A stretch of 64,000 nt of DNA from Hymenolepis diminuta (GCA_900708905.1 CAADRB010000023.1:108295-172294), one strand, 5' to 3'. Shown: positions 49,606 to 63,063, numbered from the stretch's first letter. Numbers and translations: made by a program. The notes: a model not told the origin generated them from the letters alone.

Positions 49606-52600
49606 ATGGAACCTGTCTATAAACTTGGCGATCGTGGTCTTTTAGTCCCGATGAGACTTCATCAGGGAAATCGCTCTAGACTTTGTCAGCGGCTTCGTGA
49701 TCTGTGGTTGTCTGGAAAAGCACCGACTAAGTCTCTTGATGGAGTTTACATTCTCCTTCAAGGTGGAACTTCTGTTATGCATGGAGGTTCTGATGTTGAA
49801 ACTGTCTTTCGCCAGGAAAGTGATGACTTTTATCATGACACTTTTTCTTTCTACTAGGAGTCCTATTTCCACTGGGCATTCGGTGGCCTTGAACCCGACT
49901 GGTATGGAGCAATCGAAGTTGCTACTCAGCGTGCAATTCTCTTTGTTCCACAAATTCCTGAAGATTCCGCTGTCTACATGGGTGAACAGCTAACTTTGAC
50001 TGATATCAAGGATCGGTATGCTGTTGATGAGGTTTACCATGCACACAATGTAAGTTTTCCCGCTCTAATTTTCGATAATCTGTTCCCTTTTTGTATTAAA
50101 TTTTACTGCTCTTTTAATTGAATAGATCAACGAATTTTTCTCTAAGAAGAATCCGAGTTTGCTGCTAACGTTGGTATGTGATTTTAAAGGGTGGTTGTTG
50201 ATTTTTTTATTCTATGTATTGGGTATTTTGCACAATAGTTTGGCATGAATACGGACAGTGGATTAATGACAACTGAGGCATCGTTTGAAGGAATTGATAA
50301 GTAAGTATCATATGCTTTCTGTTTAGATTCGTTCGATTCTTTGCTTTAATCATGCATCAGTGACGAGCAATTCTACGACCTTGCTTTTTGCATGCTAGGC
50401 TATATGGATGCTTAGAATGGAATAGAAATTTTGGAAAGGTGCAAACAGTGTGGTTATTAATGATAACATTTTTGTTTGGTAATTGATCTGTGCTTTTTAT
50501 GTATTCATCAATATCGATGAGCTAAATACGGATTTAGGAAAATCCTATAACCTTAGATTAGCTAGGCTATTTTGCCTGAAAGACCATTTGTCAGAAAGAC
50601 TATGCTTTCTGAAGACTCATGATAGAAAGATTAAACTGCTCAAGCCAGAAGAAAAGATGAATAAATGTCTTGTCATGTGTCATATGGTGTATATTGTCGG
50701 CAAGATCAAGTCAACCGTCATTTAGGGGTTGGTCTGCCGTCCAACAATCTTATTCGCCCACATCGGATATAAAAATCAATGTTTGATTCATAAATAGGTC
50801 GAAAATTGTTAAATGTGGTCAATACACGGCCTAGAATTGAGATAATTCTCTCTGGGTTTAATTCAACCTGTCTAATTGTTTTAAACTAACTGCATGTATG
50901 CTGACATCTAGCAGTAGATTTTATCATAGGCAAGATTGGTGCTTGACATATTAATCAAGACATGACCTAACAGATTGAATTGTCTCTAGGATCTTTTTTA
51001 TATCTCGAATCAGTTGACCTTATATAGTAGAGTCAATTACTTCGACATTTAGGCCACTGATTTCTAAGTTTTGTGAGTTTTTTTGTTGTTACGTCCTTCG
51101 GAAATGTAAATTAGTCCGTCCACTGGCTTATTAAAAGTCTCGGATTCGAGGCTTAACGTTTCACTTCCAGCGATTGGAATGACCGAGTCAAAGCTAGTCA
51201 ATAGAGGGATAGCAGAATGCGAGGTTTCTACTGAAGGAGTTATAGAATGATTGGAGAACGGCCTGACGAGGTCAGACAGGTATTATAGTCAAATATTTTG
51301 ATGGTTTTCATCAGGTTTTATTAGATCTTGTATTGTAGATTCCCACGATGAAAAATGGTTTTTTTTCCTTTTTGTGCGTTAAAAAAAGTTATATTTATTG
51401 TGGTAGATATGAATAAGGGATACTTAATTGGGTTATCCAAAATAGGCACTCTTGATACGGCAGCTAGCTTAATATTTTAATTCACGCATCCTTTATCCAT
51501 TATTTTTTTTCTATTAGATTCCAAGTGGACAGTAGTATTCTCCATCACGAAATGTCTGAATGGTAAGTCAAATCTACCATTCTAATTCACCTGAGTGATT
51601 TGTAAATTTTTCAAAATTTGTGCTCCTTTGTCACTTAGTTCTTTTAATCCCACCCACAGTTCTATTCACGTCCCTTAACGATATGCAACATTCGGTGCTT
51701 CGATTTTGGGAGCAAATTTTCTATGAATGCTTAACATTTTTCGTGTCCATTTCTATTACGTTCTAGTAAGATTCTCATGTTCTATGCGTTATTAACTTAA
51801 TTCTATGATTTTTAGTTGGGATAGATCATCCATATCTTTCTGTATTTGTATTTATTAATATTATTCTCCTTTATAACTCTTAAGCACATTTATGAAAGCT
51901 TATTTTCGACAGTAGTGCTACGTCGTAGAGCCCTTCCGGTAAGAACCCCACATTCTACCACCTTTATTAGCTAGGCTTAACTAGTGTTGTTGGCCATTCG
52001 GCTAACCGGGTATGCATTTATGGGCATCGAACCCGCGAGCTCTAACTTTGCAGAAGAGCATTTAATTGCAAGTATACCGGCTAACAACTAATAGTAATGA
52101 GAGGTTTGTGTCATTGGAATTTCTGTTGAAATTGAGTGTTAGGAAATTCTTCCCTTTAGAATGGTTGCACATTATCATTTACACTATTTTTAATCATGAC
52201 GGAGCAAAAAAAAGACAATTTTAATGATGGAGAAGCATGTAAGGAAAAGGAATATTAGAATGTTCCAAATTAGACTGGAAAGGGAGAACAAACAGTTAAA
52301 TCATTGAAGAAATCTTGTTTCATCTGAATCATAGTTTTATCAGATTTTCTCCCAGTTGCCTATTATTATTATTATTGTTATTATTAAATATTCATTAGAG
52401 TAAATTCAAAAGTTCAGATTCCTGCCCATAATTTTTGGAAAGTATTGAACAATAGATAGATTTTAGAAGTTTGTCAATGATCATTTTATCAATACTTGCT
52501 GAGATAGTATTATTCATATAGTCTAAGATCTTAATTCATCAACTTATTCTGTTCCCTTTAAGTTTTCCCTTTCTTACTTGCATTTTTACCATTTCTAAAC

Positions 52601-55600
52601 TTCATTATTGTTTTCCAGCGGTTGACAACTGTGAAAAATAAGTCATCTTCAAGTATTCTGCAATTTTTGTTTCATTCCCAGTGTTTACTACCCTTATTGT
52701 GTATTTACGTTAGTTTATGTTACTTTCGAGATCGAACAGTCCATTTTGTTTAAGTTAAGATATTTACTTTATACTTTACTTTTTTCTGTCCCACATCTTC
52801 GATTTTCCATTTAGTCTTTATGATATTTCCTCAAAATGAGGTCAAAATGCTCTATCGTATCAGTTCAGATTCCTCTATTTCGACTAAGATTAGGGCATCG
52901 AGTTTAATACAGGAAATGGCTTGAACTATTGATAGATGTAAGTTGAAAACGTGATGCTTGGTCGTTTCTATGATTTGGCTACAGCTATACATCATAATTT
53001 GTGGGGAGAAGGTTGAATCGCTTGACCTATAGTTTAACAAAAAAATATATGTTTTTGATGGTTAAAGGTAAATCCACCGCTGTACCGATGGGAAATTTGT
53101 CCAAACTGTTAAAAGTGTGTGCCTGCATATTGTCATAAATAATGTGTAGATTGCTATTTGTTCATTCTGATATTAGGCATAAATCCTGCTTGTTTGAGCC
53201 CTATTTGTCTGCATGATAGAGTATTTAATCTTTAAAGTGAAGTAGTTAAGGTTTAGAGGCTATTTAAAGGCTTCATATCCCAGTTTGGTTAGTTCTTGCG
53301 ACCAAAGGAACATCTTTGCATTTTGGCAGAGTAGATTTTTAGCTCCTACGGTAGGTTATGTGGGGAGTCAGTTATATAAACAAGGCTGTATTTGTTTTAC
53401 GGCCTGGAAGGCAGGGTTAACGCATAAGTTTACAGGAATCATTTACTTCCACTAATATAAATATTGAATTCCATAAATAACACCAAAAGTCTGTCAAACG
53501 CTGGAGCTCATGAAGGCAAACTGAAGTTATACAGGGGTCTCGAATAACGATGTGGTTTATAACGAAGTACGCTCACCTCCTATACGCGTAAATGGCGTAG
53601 TGGTCAATCTGTGCGTCCATTGAGTCAAAGGTCACGTGATTGAATCTTACTAAGCGATCTGAATGACCAACTAAAATTCCTTCCTTGTCCACACTGACCG
53701 CTGAAAAATACGTTCCTTTATGGACCTAGAAATTATAATATACGCTGTATCTTCATGAAGTTTCAAACTGAGTAAAATAACCAAAGTGTATCATATATCG
53801 GCAAGAATTGTAGCCATAGAGGGCAATTTTTGCTATTTGACTGTCTTTTTGTTACAATAGAGCAAAATCTGTCAAATGGAGGGTTATCTAAGTATCATAT
53901 GGTGAGTCTTTTTCTTTTCTTATCAGCCGCCTGATAAAGAGTCCACTCGAGCTGGATGTGATTCGTTATGCCGTGTCAATGAGTTCAGCAGCTCATCGTC
54001 ACTTGATGCGTAAGGTGCGACCGGGGATGTTCCAATTCCAAGCGGAGAGTATCTTCCAACATTACTGCTACTTCTACGCGGGAATGCGACATGTTGCTTA
54101 CACCTGCATTGCAGCCACGTAAGTTCCTTTAGAGCAAATTTATCTGTTTCTGGGGAGAAATTTTTGAATTATGGGATGGAATTGAGATTGTTATGCTGTG
54201 TCTGTGTCTGCATTACGAAATCCATCTCACTTCAGTACTCCTACTGATGGATAACATGTACCTTCTATGGGATGATCCAGGGCATAACTTGGAGAGCTTG
54301 GTTAAGCTATCTCCTCACTTGCTACAATTTTCACCGTACAACAAGATGGAAAGAGGCTGAGTTCCAATGAATAAAGTTCATTGAAAAGAAGTGGGAACTA
54401 CGATAGGGAATTGGGAATAGAAAAGTTGGTGGATCAGCCTATGAGAATGTGGAATTTATAGTTCTTGAAAAGGCATAAACACTCAGAGAAGTTTGTATAA
54501 ACAAGGTCGAAAAAGCAATGGTCCTTCAGGAAAAGAGAGTAATATTAGCTTTAACCATTCCAGAGTTTGGAACTATAAGGTACTTCTGGTCCATCCTAGG
54601 AGTTCATGTCGTTCGACCAAAACTCTTTCATGCCCATGTGCGTTCTTGTTGCCAGTTTTAATCAGTTGACTATCAACGATTAAAGAACGCGAAATCGGTC
54701 AACAACCTTATCGTACCGGAATAGGCCCTTTTTATCGCAATCTGGATTCTACTAACTCAGTACTGGAGCTTTTTCTCTTCCAATCCTATAACCTCATCCT
54801 ACTCCTTTATATTTCATTCTCATTTTGAGCAAAGCTGTGGTATCTTATTAGTTTCGTAAATAGATTTCTAAACTTATATTGGCCTTACTCTTAAAGCAGC
54901 TTTATTATCGGGATTAGAGCAACTTTAAAACGCACAGTAAAAATTCCTCTGTGAATCCTTCATGCAAAATCACTTCTCACAGACTCTTAATAAACAGTGA
55001 TGTTAGGGTCATTAACGCCATTAAATGTTAAAGATTTGCAATGGTATTAGGAAAGTTTAGATAATCATTTGCTAAAATACGGCATCCCATGCGGCAATGC
55101 TCGCCTAAGTTCTGTATTTTGTACCATGTTTAGATTTTGAATAGATGAGCTCTCTATTTTCAGTCTGAATTACCAATTCTGGCTAGGAATGTTACCCTCT
55201 TGTAGTTGATACTGTACTAGCCTTCGTATGAAATCATTAATTGTGCCATTAAGATCAGGTACAGTGAAAAAAACTTAACCGATTCAAATAGACTAATTGA
55301 TAAATGCTATCATTAACACTCTTTAATCGTCATAGTTATCCAGTATTCTTTGACATTTTTAGGGAATAGTACAGGTGCTAAAATTTTGTTCTCAAAACAT
55401 AATCCAGTGTATATTTCCTAAGTCCATTTGGAGAGATTCTCACAGCACTTGACTTGGATATATGGGACGGTATTCTCGAGCCGCTCCGATGGGAAGCTCA
55501 CATCACATCACCTCTCTTGTTGACCGGAACTAACCAGGAGGGTTGGTCACCCACCCCACTGATTGTGCATCGATAGATATTGATCCCACGATTTACAACT

Positions 55601-56785
55601 TGGAAGATGTGGACTTTGGCCGCTAAACGCTCTAAAGTATCAAGCAAAGGTAGATTTGTTTTCGAAGGCTGATAATGCATCTCTTATAGAGTAGGATCTC
55701 AACATATTTTATAGACCTTTTCCTTCGAAATTCATGGCTTCTCTTTTGAGATGGAAGTCACAGTGTTCAAGCAATATAACGATTTTCAATTAAACCTGTA
55801 ACAGATGATAATGTTGACTACTTTCTTTTAGAGGCTGTGACTGTGCAGTTCTCCACTACGGTCACGCTGGAGCTCCAAATGACCATGAAATCAGAGATGG
55901 TGACATGTGCCTATTTGACATGGGTGGAGAGTATTACTGCTACTGCTCTGATATCACATGCTCTTTCCCTGTGAACGGCAAATTCACAGCTGATCAACGA
56001 CTCATCTACGAGGCTGTTTTATGTGCGGTTCGGTAAGTTAAGTTGTAACTGTACTTAAGTGGTTGAAGTAGTTATGAATTTTAATGTTCATTTTACTAAA
56101 CATTTACAGTGCAGTCACAAGCAGACTACGACCCGGTTTATGTTGGGTGGAGATGCACAAGCAGGCTGAACAAGCAATGCTGGAGCATTTAAAGAAGGGA
56201 GGTCTGTTGAAAGGCGATGTGAACGCAATGATGGGAGCTCGACTTGGAGCCATTTTTATGCCCCACGGTTTGGGACATCTTGTGGGATGTGATGTCCATG
56301 ACGTTGGAGGCTACAATCAGGTAATTTTATCATCCCTTTCTTTGTGGAGGTTTTCCTACATATTTTCATCTTCCTGAACTTGTATAGGGGGCCCCGATAA
56401 GGCCTGATGAACCAGGATTGAAGAATCTGCGAACCGCTCGTGTTGTTCAGGCGAATATGGTTCTAACCGTCGAACCGGGTTGCTATTTTATTAAGAGATT
56501 GATCGATCAAGCTAAATCCGATTCGAAACTTAAGGAATTCTTAGTAGTTGAGGAGATTGATCGGTTCACCGATTTTGGAGGTGTAAGTTTATCTCCAGTT
56601 TAATAAAATTACCATGTAATTTCTTGAATTTGATGCATATTTTTTTACTTTCCTAGGTAAGAATTGAAGAAGACGTGTTGGTTACAGAAAGTGGTTGTGA
56701 GGTGCTTTCGGATGTGCCAAGAACGATTGAAGAAATTGAGGACTGGATGTTACGTGAAAGCACTGAATTTGACAATTTTAACTAA
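49606..56785 (+). CDS. PEPD: Xaa-Pro dipeptidase (prolidase)
   Basis: Cytosolic Mn-dependent dipeptidase (M24B, pita-bread fold) that cleaves X-Pro dipeptides in the last step of proline-rich protein turnover. Exons: 49606-49815, 49858-50049, 50126-50173, 50239-50300, 51518-51562, 53927-54118, 55832-56032, 56110-56320, 56388-56582, 56657-56785; all in phase, 494 aa (human 493). N-terminal domain markers are [24 protein letters not shown] and [16 protein letters not shown]. The catalytic part shows all five metal ligands: two Asp in [20 protein letters not shown], His in PHGLGHLVG, Glu in LTVEPGCYF, Glu in [19 protein letters not shown] and VHDVGGYN are also kept. The ATG used matches the family start; it lies five bases after a ttcgttag acceptor-like site, so a 5' leader intron or trans-splicing is possible. 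Intron 1 (42 nt) has no GT donor in the required frame. Introns 4, 5 and 6 are long (1.2-2.4 kb) and hold repeats. Confidence 0.96.
51900..52100 (-). repeat. tRNA-derived SINE-like copy in PEPD intron 5
   Basis: Reverse-complement sequence: GAGCTCGCGGGTTCGATGCC, then a CACTAGT word, GCTAAT..AG.AGGT and TTCTTACC, in the same order as at 57330-57180. The B-box match (GGTTCGATGCC) is the best of the copies. It lies antisense to PEPD. Confidence 0.6.
52190..52385 (+). repeat. Dispersed repeat with ATT microsatellite
   Basis: It shares ordered words with 60080-60360: CATGACGGAGCAAAAA, GAGGAAGCAT-type, a purine-rich middle, TTTCATCTGA and TTTTCTCCCAGTTGCCTATT. It ends in a short (att)n run at about 52370-52385. 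Family unknown. Confidence 0.35.
53586..53700 (+). repeat. tRNA-like sequence in PEPD intron 5
   Basis: TGGCGTAGTGGTCAA resembles an RNA polymerase III A box, and GGTCACGTGATTGAATCTT, about 30 bases on, resembles a B box. The sequence is too diverged to fold as a working tRNA. It probably belongs to a tRNA-derived repeat, perhaps a relative of the SINE-like family, but without the GTGCACACTC word. Confidence 0.4.
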
Positions 56786-57179
56786 TTTTTTTCACCACCT
56801 TGAATCTTAAGAAGTAAAATATTTGATATTAATATATTTTTTTCTCATTTTTTAATTTTCCTTAAATTCCTGCAGAGGATTTTAGATTCCGTTTATCTGA
56901 AAGTCAACCTCAGATTAATTTAAATTTAGGAATAACTAACAGATGCTGTAATCCAAGACTTCACAGCTATACTTCCGACTACTCTGGGTATCGTTTTTAT
57001 AAATAGGTCTTTGTAAATAGACAGAGCTAAATATTTTGGTAATTCTCTTATCACTTTAATATGTCTATGCATACCAGAGAGAAGGCAAAATATTTAGAAC
57101 ACTATAGTGAAGGGAAGTCTTGGTCAATTTTCCTTATACGCATTCTCAAACCTAAATGCATTATAAGTAGAAGGGTAAC

Positions 57180-57330
57180 ATTATGGGCTATCCGTGGTGA
57201 GAAAGCCGAATTTCGTGACCTTCTGCATTAGCCAGACTCGACTAGTGCTATTAGTAATTCCATTTAAGAGTGTGCACGAATGGGCATCGAACGCGTGACC
57301 TCTAATCTTCACAGTTGATTCCACATCATC
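57180..57330 (-). repeat. tRNA-derived SINE-like copy
   Basis: The reverse complement reads AGAGGTCACGCGTTCGATGC, CCATTCGTGCACACTC, then GGAATTACTAATAGCACTAG, TCTGGCTAATGCAGAAGGTC and TTTCTCACCACGGATAGCCC. It is the best reference copy for the family in this window. Confidence 0.6.
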
Positions 57331-60079
57331 TCCTGAGGAACACACCTGAAGTGTGTCATGACTCCCTTAAAATGTCTGCTCGAGGCATTTCGGTTGAGCC
57401 GCTCTTACATTTCCACTCCACGGGAATTAAGAACAAATCTAGAACACTAATTTAATCGTGTTACGGTGATAGCCTACCCTCAACCAAGAGATTAATTTTG
57501 TGTACGCTTTGTAACTTCTTCTCTTCAAAGAATCAGAATCAAAGGCTCTCGGGTGTCAAAATTTGCCTAACCAATCAAAAAATCGCACCAAGAAAATATT
57601 AAAACCATTAGTTATTTCTAATGAAATATCTTACCACTGTCTGATATATTTACGATTTTATCTTTCTCTCGTGTCTCCTTTACTCTTTTAAACACGATCG
57701 CCATTCCATTTTGCCTTCTTCAACTCCATCTCATTTAGGTGGTTCATCGACTGAATCCATGTCTTCATTTTCACGAACGCCTCTCTCATCCCCATCTAAC
57801 GATTCTGAAAATCAGATAATACGCTTCATACCATCTACTAATTGAATAATATTTAGACCGCGTTATACCTCATAGACTTTAGTAATAATAATTTACTCTA
57901 AGATGATCTATTAGCATCTACATGTTCCTCTGCTTCAATGCGCTTTCTGTCTAAGAGCCGCAGACGAAAAAAGTTTTCACTTTGAAATAACCTACAACTG
58001 TTTTCGGATGGTGGAAATTGTGTGTTTCCTTTTCGTCCGAATAAGAGAAACTTGGCACCATTTGAACTGTCAGAAGGAGGATGATCAGTGAAAATCCGTG
58101 ATTTTTTGAAGAATAGCTAGCCCGTAAAGTCACCAACTAGCAGAGAAGACTGTGTGAAGCAGATGTTAGATGAGGTGAAAATCGATAAATAGCTCACAGG
58201 CCGAGGGATAAAATATACACAGTACGAAGTGAGAGCGATGGGAGACCAGGTCAATTTTAACTCTATGAATTTTTACTGTTAGCTATGAAATACTCTCCAT
58301 CTTTGCGTAGTTAATTAAGTAATAACTAGTTATTTTAGCATATGGGAAGATAAGTTCAATTTGTTAATTAACACTGCATCATCAGAACAAGAAAATAGCT
58401 TAACTCTAAAGAATCCTTTATTAATTTGTATAAAATAATAAAAATAGCTCTGTTTCCGATCGTAAAGCTACGTTAAGACTCCGTCTGAGTTTGACTCTGA
58501 GCTATCCTCTTACAAAATGAATGAGCTTAAGCGCTAACAGGATACCCCATTATTTCCTACAATCAGAAGAGTTCAGTTGAATCACGGTGTGTTGGAAAAA
58601 CTACATGAAATGATTGAAGAAGATTGGAAAGAGTAGGGATGGAATTGAGGATTGGAAAAGTTGGTACTGAACGTGGAGAACTCGGATTGTGATAGAGTGA
58701 ATTAAGATACTGTAGGCCTTCAAGCACATTGCTACTTAAGAATTGGAAGTAGGTTGAGCTAGCAATCTTGCCAGCCTTGTACAGACGCACTCGCCAACAC
58801 GCAGAGTTGACCATTGAGAAGCTTGAAATCCAGATATAGTTAGACACTTGACTATACGGTTCCATATTGCAGGAGAGGTAGCGGGCATTGCAGAAAAATA
58901 ATCGTTTCTCCCCTTAGTACCATATTATTCTTCTCAATTCATGCATCTTTTTACTTTTATATATCTTTATACCATTTTATGATATGTTGCCTTATCTATA
59001 ATAAATGCTTATCTAGACTATTACTATAGTTCTATGCTGCTCGTTGACAAGGAGAGACAAACAGAACCACCTAGATCTTCCGGGCCACGAACAAGGCTGT
59101 TGAACGTGCAGTCGTCACGGTTAGCATTTTCGAGACAGTGGTGTGTGAAGATATTGGTAAGACGGAACATTTCTTTGTCATACACCTTGGTTCGTTGTCT
59201 GAACGGTTAAAATCTGTCACATCAAACACGGAAGTTCAATAACCATAAGTGAGTAGTTCAGTCTTCGCTGGTCAAATACATCCCTATGAAGTGGTAAAAC
59301 TATATTCTAGTTGATATCAACAAAGGTCTGATTAGTCTAATCTCTCTCTAGTCGATAATTTCTTGCATAGGTGTTCAAAATCCTTGCAACTGTTTTTGAT
59401 ATCTCAGAACTATACATGTATGTCCTATCTGTAAATATAGACACAGCACTAATGGAACACGATCACCGCTTCATCACAGTTACCAAGAGATCGCTACTTC
59501 CCTCTTAACCTTCCCTCGCTCTCTCAAGACTTCTGAAGATAAATCAGTTTATCACAGCCATCTATCCTCTATTTTGCTTTGGCATTAAAGATCGGTGGAA
59601 ATTAGCAGAGCATAGGTTACAAAATAACTAGGAACCAAAATCTCCTAGATATACACATTGTAGACCAGTCCAGAGTTATAAATCACAACTGGTCACCTCA
59701 GGACAATGGGTTCATATTGCTACGACATGGATCCTGTTAAGTAACCTTGGATACCATAGTAGCATGTAAATTTAGAAATAAAAAAAAGATGTAGGAACAG
59801 GAATTAATCTATTTTCATTATTAAATGCGAAACCACAAAAATATTTACTCACTTATGGATGACTAAGCAAGGATTTATGTAACTCCATCTATAGAGGTCA
59901 CAGATCAGTAAATTTAACATCATCAAACTTATGCTTGCGAAAATTCGACATACAATGCAATAGTCGAAAATTGCCTTCAAGGCTAAACTTGAACCGAACA
60001 GAATACCCTCAAATATCTCAGGCTACGAATGTCTGAGAAACGAGTTACTAAACACAAATTGGGGCATTATGGGAAATTT

Positions 60080-60360
60080 TTACTATCATCCTCTCTCGCC
60101 TTTATTTTCCATGACAGAGCAAAAAGTTATATTCGTGAGGAAGCATCTAAACACGTAGGACAGAAAGGGGATATAGTCTTAGGTGAAATGTAGAGGGAGA
60201 AATATGGCAAAACCCAGGGAACTAGAACATTATTTCATTTGAGCTCCAGAATAATCAATATTAAGTTTGATTTGATTTGTCTAATTGTTTCGTCATCATC
60301 TCTTTTAAATAGAAATCCAAATGATTTCATTTGATTTCTCAGTTATCTATTTTTAGAGTA
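60080..60360 (+). repeat. Dispersed repeat, second copy
   Basis: Relative of 52190-52385: CATGACAGAGCAAAAAG, GAGGAAGCATCTAA, TTTCATTTGA and TTTCTCAGTTATCTATT in the same order. Moderately diverged; origin unknown. Confidence 0.35.
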
Positions 60361-61846
60361 TTTCCGTAACTACTACTGAAAAAAGTGGAGCAGACCACCT
60401 TTGGATTTGTGGCATCTTCTCAAATCTCTCCCATTCGCACACCCTACAGGCGTGAGTGATGTTGTAATAGTGGAAGGAATGGTATTACATGTAAGATTCG
60501 CCATCAAATTTCGCATTCTTTTTCACCGTGCACCTTTATGGAATTTATAACGAGTTGTCATAATCAGGTCTTTCTGAGTACGGTGAGTTTCAATAGATGT
60601 TAGGTCAGTACCACATACCCTACGTGTAGAGTACTGCAAAAATCTAGTTTTCAGGTTTGTAGTTTTGCTACAATAATACTTAAAGAGAGTGTTTCATCTA
60701 ATACTTAAAGACTCATTTCTCTCCTACCGTATAGATCCGTCACCAATGGTCAAGTAGTTTGGAATACCTCTTAATTAATTACCACCCACCTTGCGACATG
60801 GCAAGCTCGACGGTTGTCCATAACTATCCAGCTCCTGTATCAATTGAGAGTACGCTTAGTCGTAGAATCGGTTAAAATCTCACAAGCTATCTATTGGCCC
60901 TTATGATACTTTGCTTTATAGTATCATAAGCCAAACCTTTATTATTAACAGGTAATCCAAGGCCGGTAAAAGAACTAATCCGGTAAATTTCAATTTTCTC
61001 TTTAGCCCCTGGAAATTAGTTATATTCCTCCTGCCTGACTCTAAAACACCTACTTAATAATACTTAAGTATAAATGACGTTAGTTTTGATTTAGACAAGT
61101 GAGATCAAAATGTGACGCACAGATTAGATTTGCAAAAAATGATCAAATATTAGAGCTTACTCCAGTGATATTACTTAGCAAACCCGATATAATTAAGACG
61201 ACTTAAATGCAATCATTCAGTGTATCGATCTAACGAGCTCTTTTTCGTCAAAAAATCCCATGAAGGATACAGTAGGGATAATTGGAACAGGAATGCAGAA
61301 AGACGAGAAGGGTTTTAAACATATGTACTACAAACACTCCATTAGGCAGAATTATTCTTCCTGCAACCATTCTCAAAAAAAAACATCAATACCAGGACCA
61401 ATTATAACTATCGGATATATCGGTTAAAGCATTTAATTATAAACCTGAACAAGATACACCTAATTCTAAGTTACTCTACACGAATTAATCTTCAAAGAAT
61501 TGTGTTTAATGTTAGTTTTAATAAAAAAACTCTACTGGCGAGTACATACAACGTGAAATCCAAAGAACCCATTTCACTTTAAAACAATAGAAGTTACTAT
61601 TCTTCAAATATTGTGCCCTAAAATGCATAATTCCAGTAAACCACCGACTAAATGTTCTTACGTCCATAGACGTGAAACAATCAGTTTAAGTATGAACCAA
61701 AAGCATTAACCCTATTTCCCGACTTACAATGAAGTTGGGAATATATTTAGGAATGCTCATTAACAGAGAACGCAAAAACGTTCTGAAAGCATACATTCCA
61801 GAGTTGCAAGAGAAGCGATTGAATACAAAATCCGAGATAAGGATAC

Positions 61847-61852
61847 TTTATT
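61847..61852 (-). terminator. eL14 polyadenylation signal
   Basis: TTTATT on the plus strand (AATAAA on the minus strand) lies 13 nt past the eL14 stop, giving a very short 3' UTR, usual for ribosomal-protein genes. Confidence 0.65.
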
Positions 61853-61865
61853 GACATATTACAGC

Positions 61866-62454
61866 TTATGCAGACTTGACCTTTGGACGCATATTCTTAA
61901 TAGTTTCCAAGGTAGAGTTCCAGTGGCGATAACTAGCGATGATCTTGTTTCGCTGCAAAAAACACGATGAGTTTAGAAAGGATTAAAAAGCGACTAGAAA
62001 AGCTGTCATCACACAAATCAGTGAGAAGTTATCAGCAAGACTAAGACGGCTCTTCGATTCATCATACGCAATAAAGTACTTATAAAACTTTAAATCTTAC
62101 TTGCTTGCGGGCGACCATCACTTGGAACCGTTGAAAATCGGTAAGATTGGCGCGTCGATCCTTTTTGGCGAGCTTTTTAGCCCATGCAGAATTCTTCCAC
62201 AGCTTGCCGATCTTCTGTCTGTGCCAAAGATCCTGTATACCAAGAGTGCCGCAATTATCAGGGAGCTTCATAACCAACTTCGTCAAATGGAGTCGCTTAA
62301 GATTGACTGGGCGACGAGGAACACCATCGGATGGTCCATCAATAAGAACTCGATTCTGATCGATGATATCGACGATGACAGCAACTTTCTTGGCATAAGC
62401 GCCATGAGTGATAAAAACCACTCGTCCGCGTTCGACTAACCTTGTGTACTTCAT
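61866..62454 (-). CDS. RPL14: 60S ribosomal protein L14 (eL14)
   Basis: Structural protein of the large cytosolic ribosomal subunit. Exons on the minus strand: 62454-62101 and 61952-61866, GT-AG, 146 aa. The N-terminal KOW/SH3-like barrel is seen in VERGRVVFITHGAYAKKVAV and VDIIDQNRVLIDGP. The basic helical part follows: WAKKLAKKDRRANLTDFQRF. Exon 2 encodes RNKIIASYRHWNSTLETIKN and ends VKSA. The long Ala/Lys-rich tail of vertebrate L14 is absent, as in many invertebrates. The ATG at 62454 follows a tttttag acceptor by three bases, which suggests a 5' UTR intron or spliced-leader addition just before the start. Confidence 0.95.
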
Positions 62455-62457
62455 GAC

Positions 62458-62464
62458 CTAAAAA
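62458..62464 (-). promoter_or_regulatory. Splice acceptor directly before the eL14 start
   Basis: The minus strand reads tttttag, then GTC, then ATG. It may accept a 5' UTR exon (a candidate gtttgc donor lies about 36 nt upstream on the minus strand) or a trans-spliced leader, a process known in flatworms. Confidence 0.4.
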
Positions 62465-63063
62465 TATTAAGATAATCTACACGAGCAAACCTACGAAATT
62501 GCGCGAAACGAAAAGTGAATGCGCAAAACACTGAGCAAGAATACCTTGAATAATATTGGATTATAAAGCATAAATTAGCTATTTGCATTTAAATTATTTT
62601 TTAAAATTTTTTTAATTTAAAACGTATTATTTATTTGAAGATATAAGTAACATATTTCTTTTACATGTCAAATCGCTACATGTTGTTAATTGCTAATATA
62701 TCTACATTTAGTTTACATTGTGGTATTAAAATTATGTTTGTATATTATCATTTATCATATTAAAATCAATTGTGGATTGCTTAAGATATATCTTTATATA
62801 TTCTAAAACACTGTTAATTCATTCAAATACTCCATAACGACTTGTTATATAATACTCCATAGTATTTAAGAGTAAGTATTTGTGATTACATTAACCTGAT
62901 TATATTTTGTCTTGGAGTCCAGCCCAAAATATAATATCCGCATTATGAAACCTCTGCTGAAATAGAGAGTACAATTCAAAGTATTTCGCGGAGTTGATTA
63001 GCGAGTCCAAATTTTTACATATTTCTATGCTTTTAAAAACATACTTCTAGATGATCATCTTTT
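62465..63063. other. AT-rich intergenic, eL14 5' flank
   Basis: Very AT-rich from 62580 to 62900; no gene or RNA recognised. It includes the eL14 promoter on the minus strand, whose GC-richer start lies near 62485-62525. Confidence 0.5.

Larger units (their letters stand above)
56786..61846. other. Gene-free region between PEPD and eL14
   Basis: About 5 kb with no supported gene. It holds a SINE-like copy (57180-57330) and a dispersed repeat (60080-60360). A 100-codon minus-strand frame at 58563-58865 shows no family signature. Its plus-strand words GGAAAAGTTGGT and GAATTG recur near 54390-54460, so it is probably repeat DNA. Confidence 0.5.

Noticed and set aside
51955..52090. Possible minus-strand tRNA gene
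   Set aside because: The good B box (GGTTCGATGCC) is shared with other copies that also share a long non-tRNA tail, so it is treated as a SINE-like repeat.
53586..53660. Possible functional tRNA gene
   Set aside because: A- and B-box-like words are present, but no complete acceptor stem or consistent cloverleaf could be drawn; a tRNA-derived repeat is more likely.
58563..58865. 100-codon minus-strand frame
   Set aside because: No family signature, no splice or start support, and parts of its DNA recur near 54390-54460.
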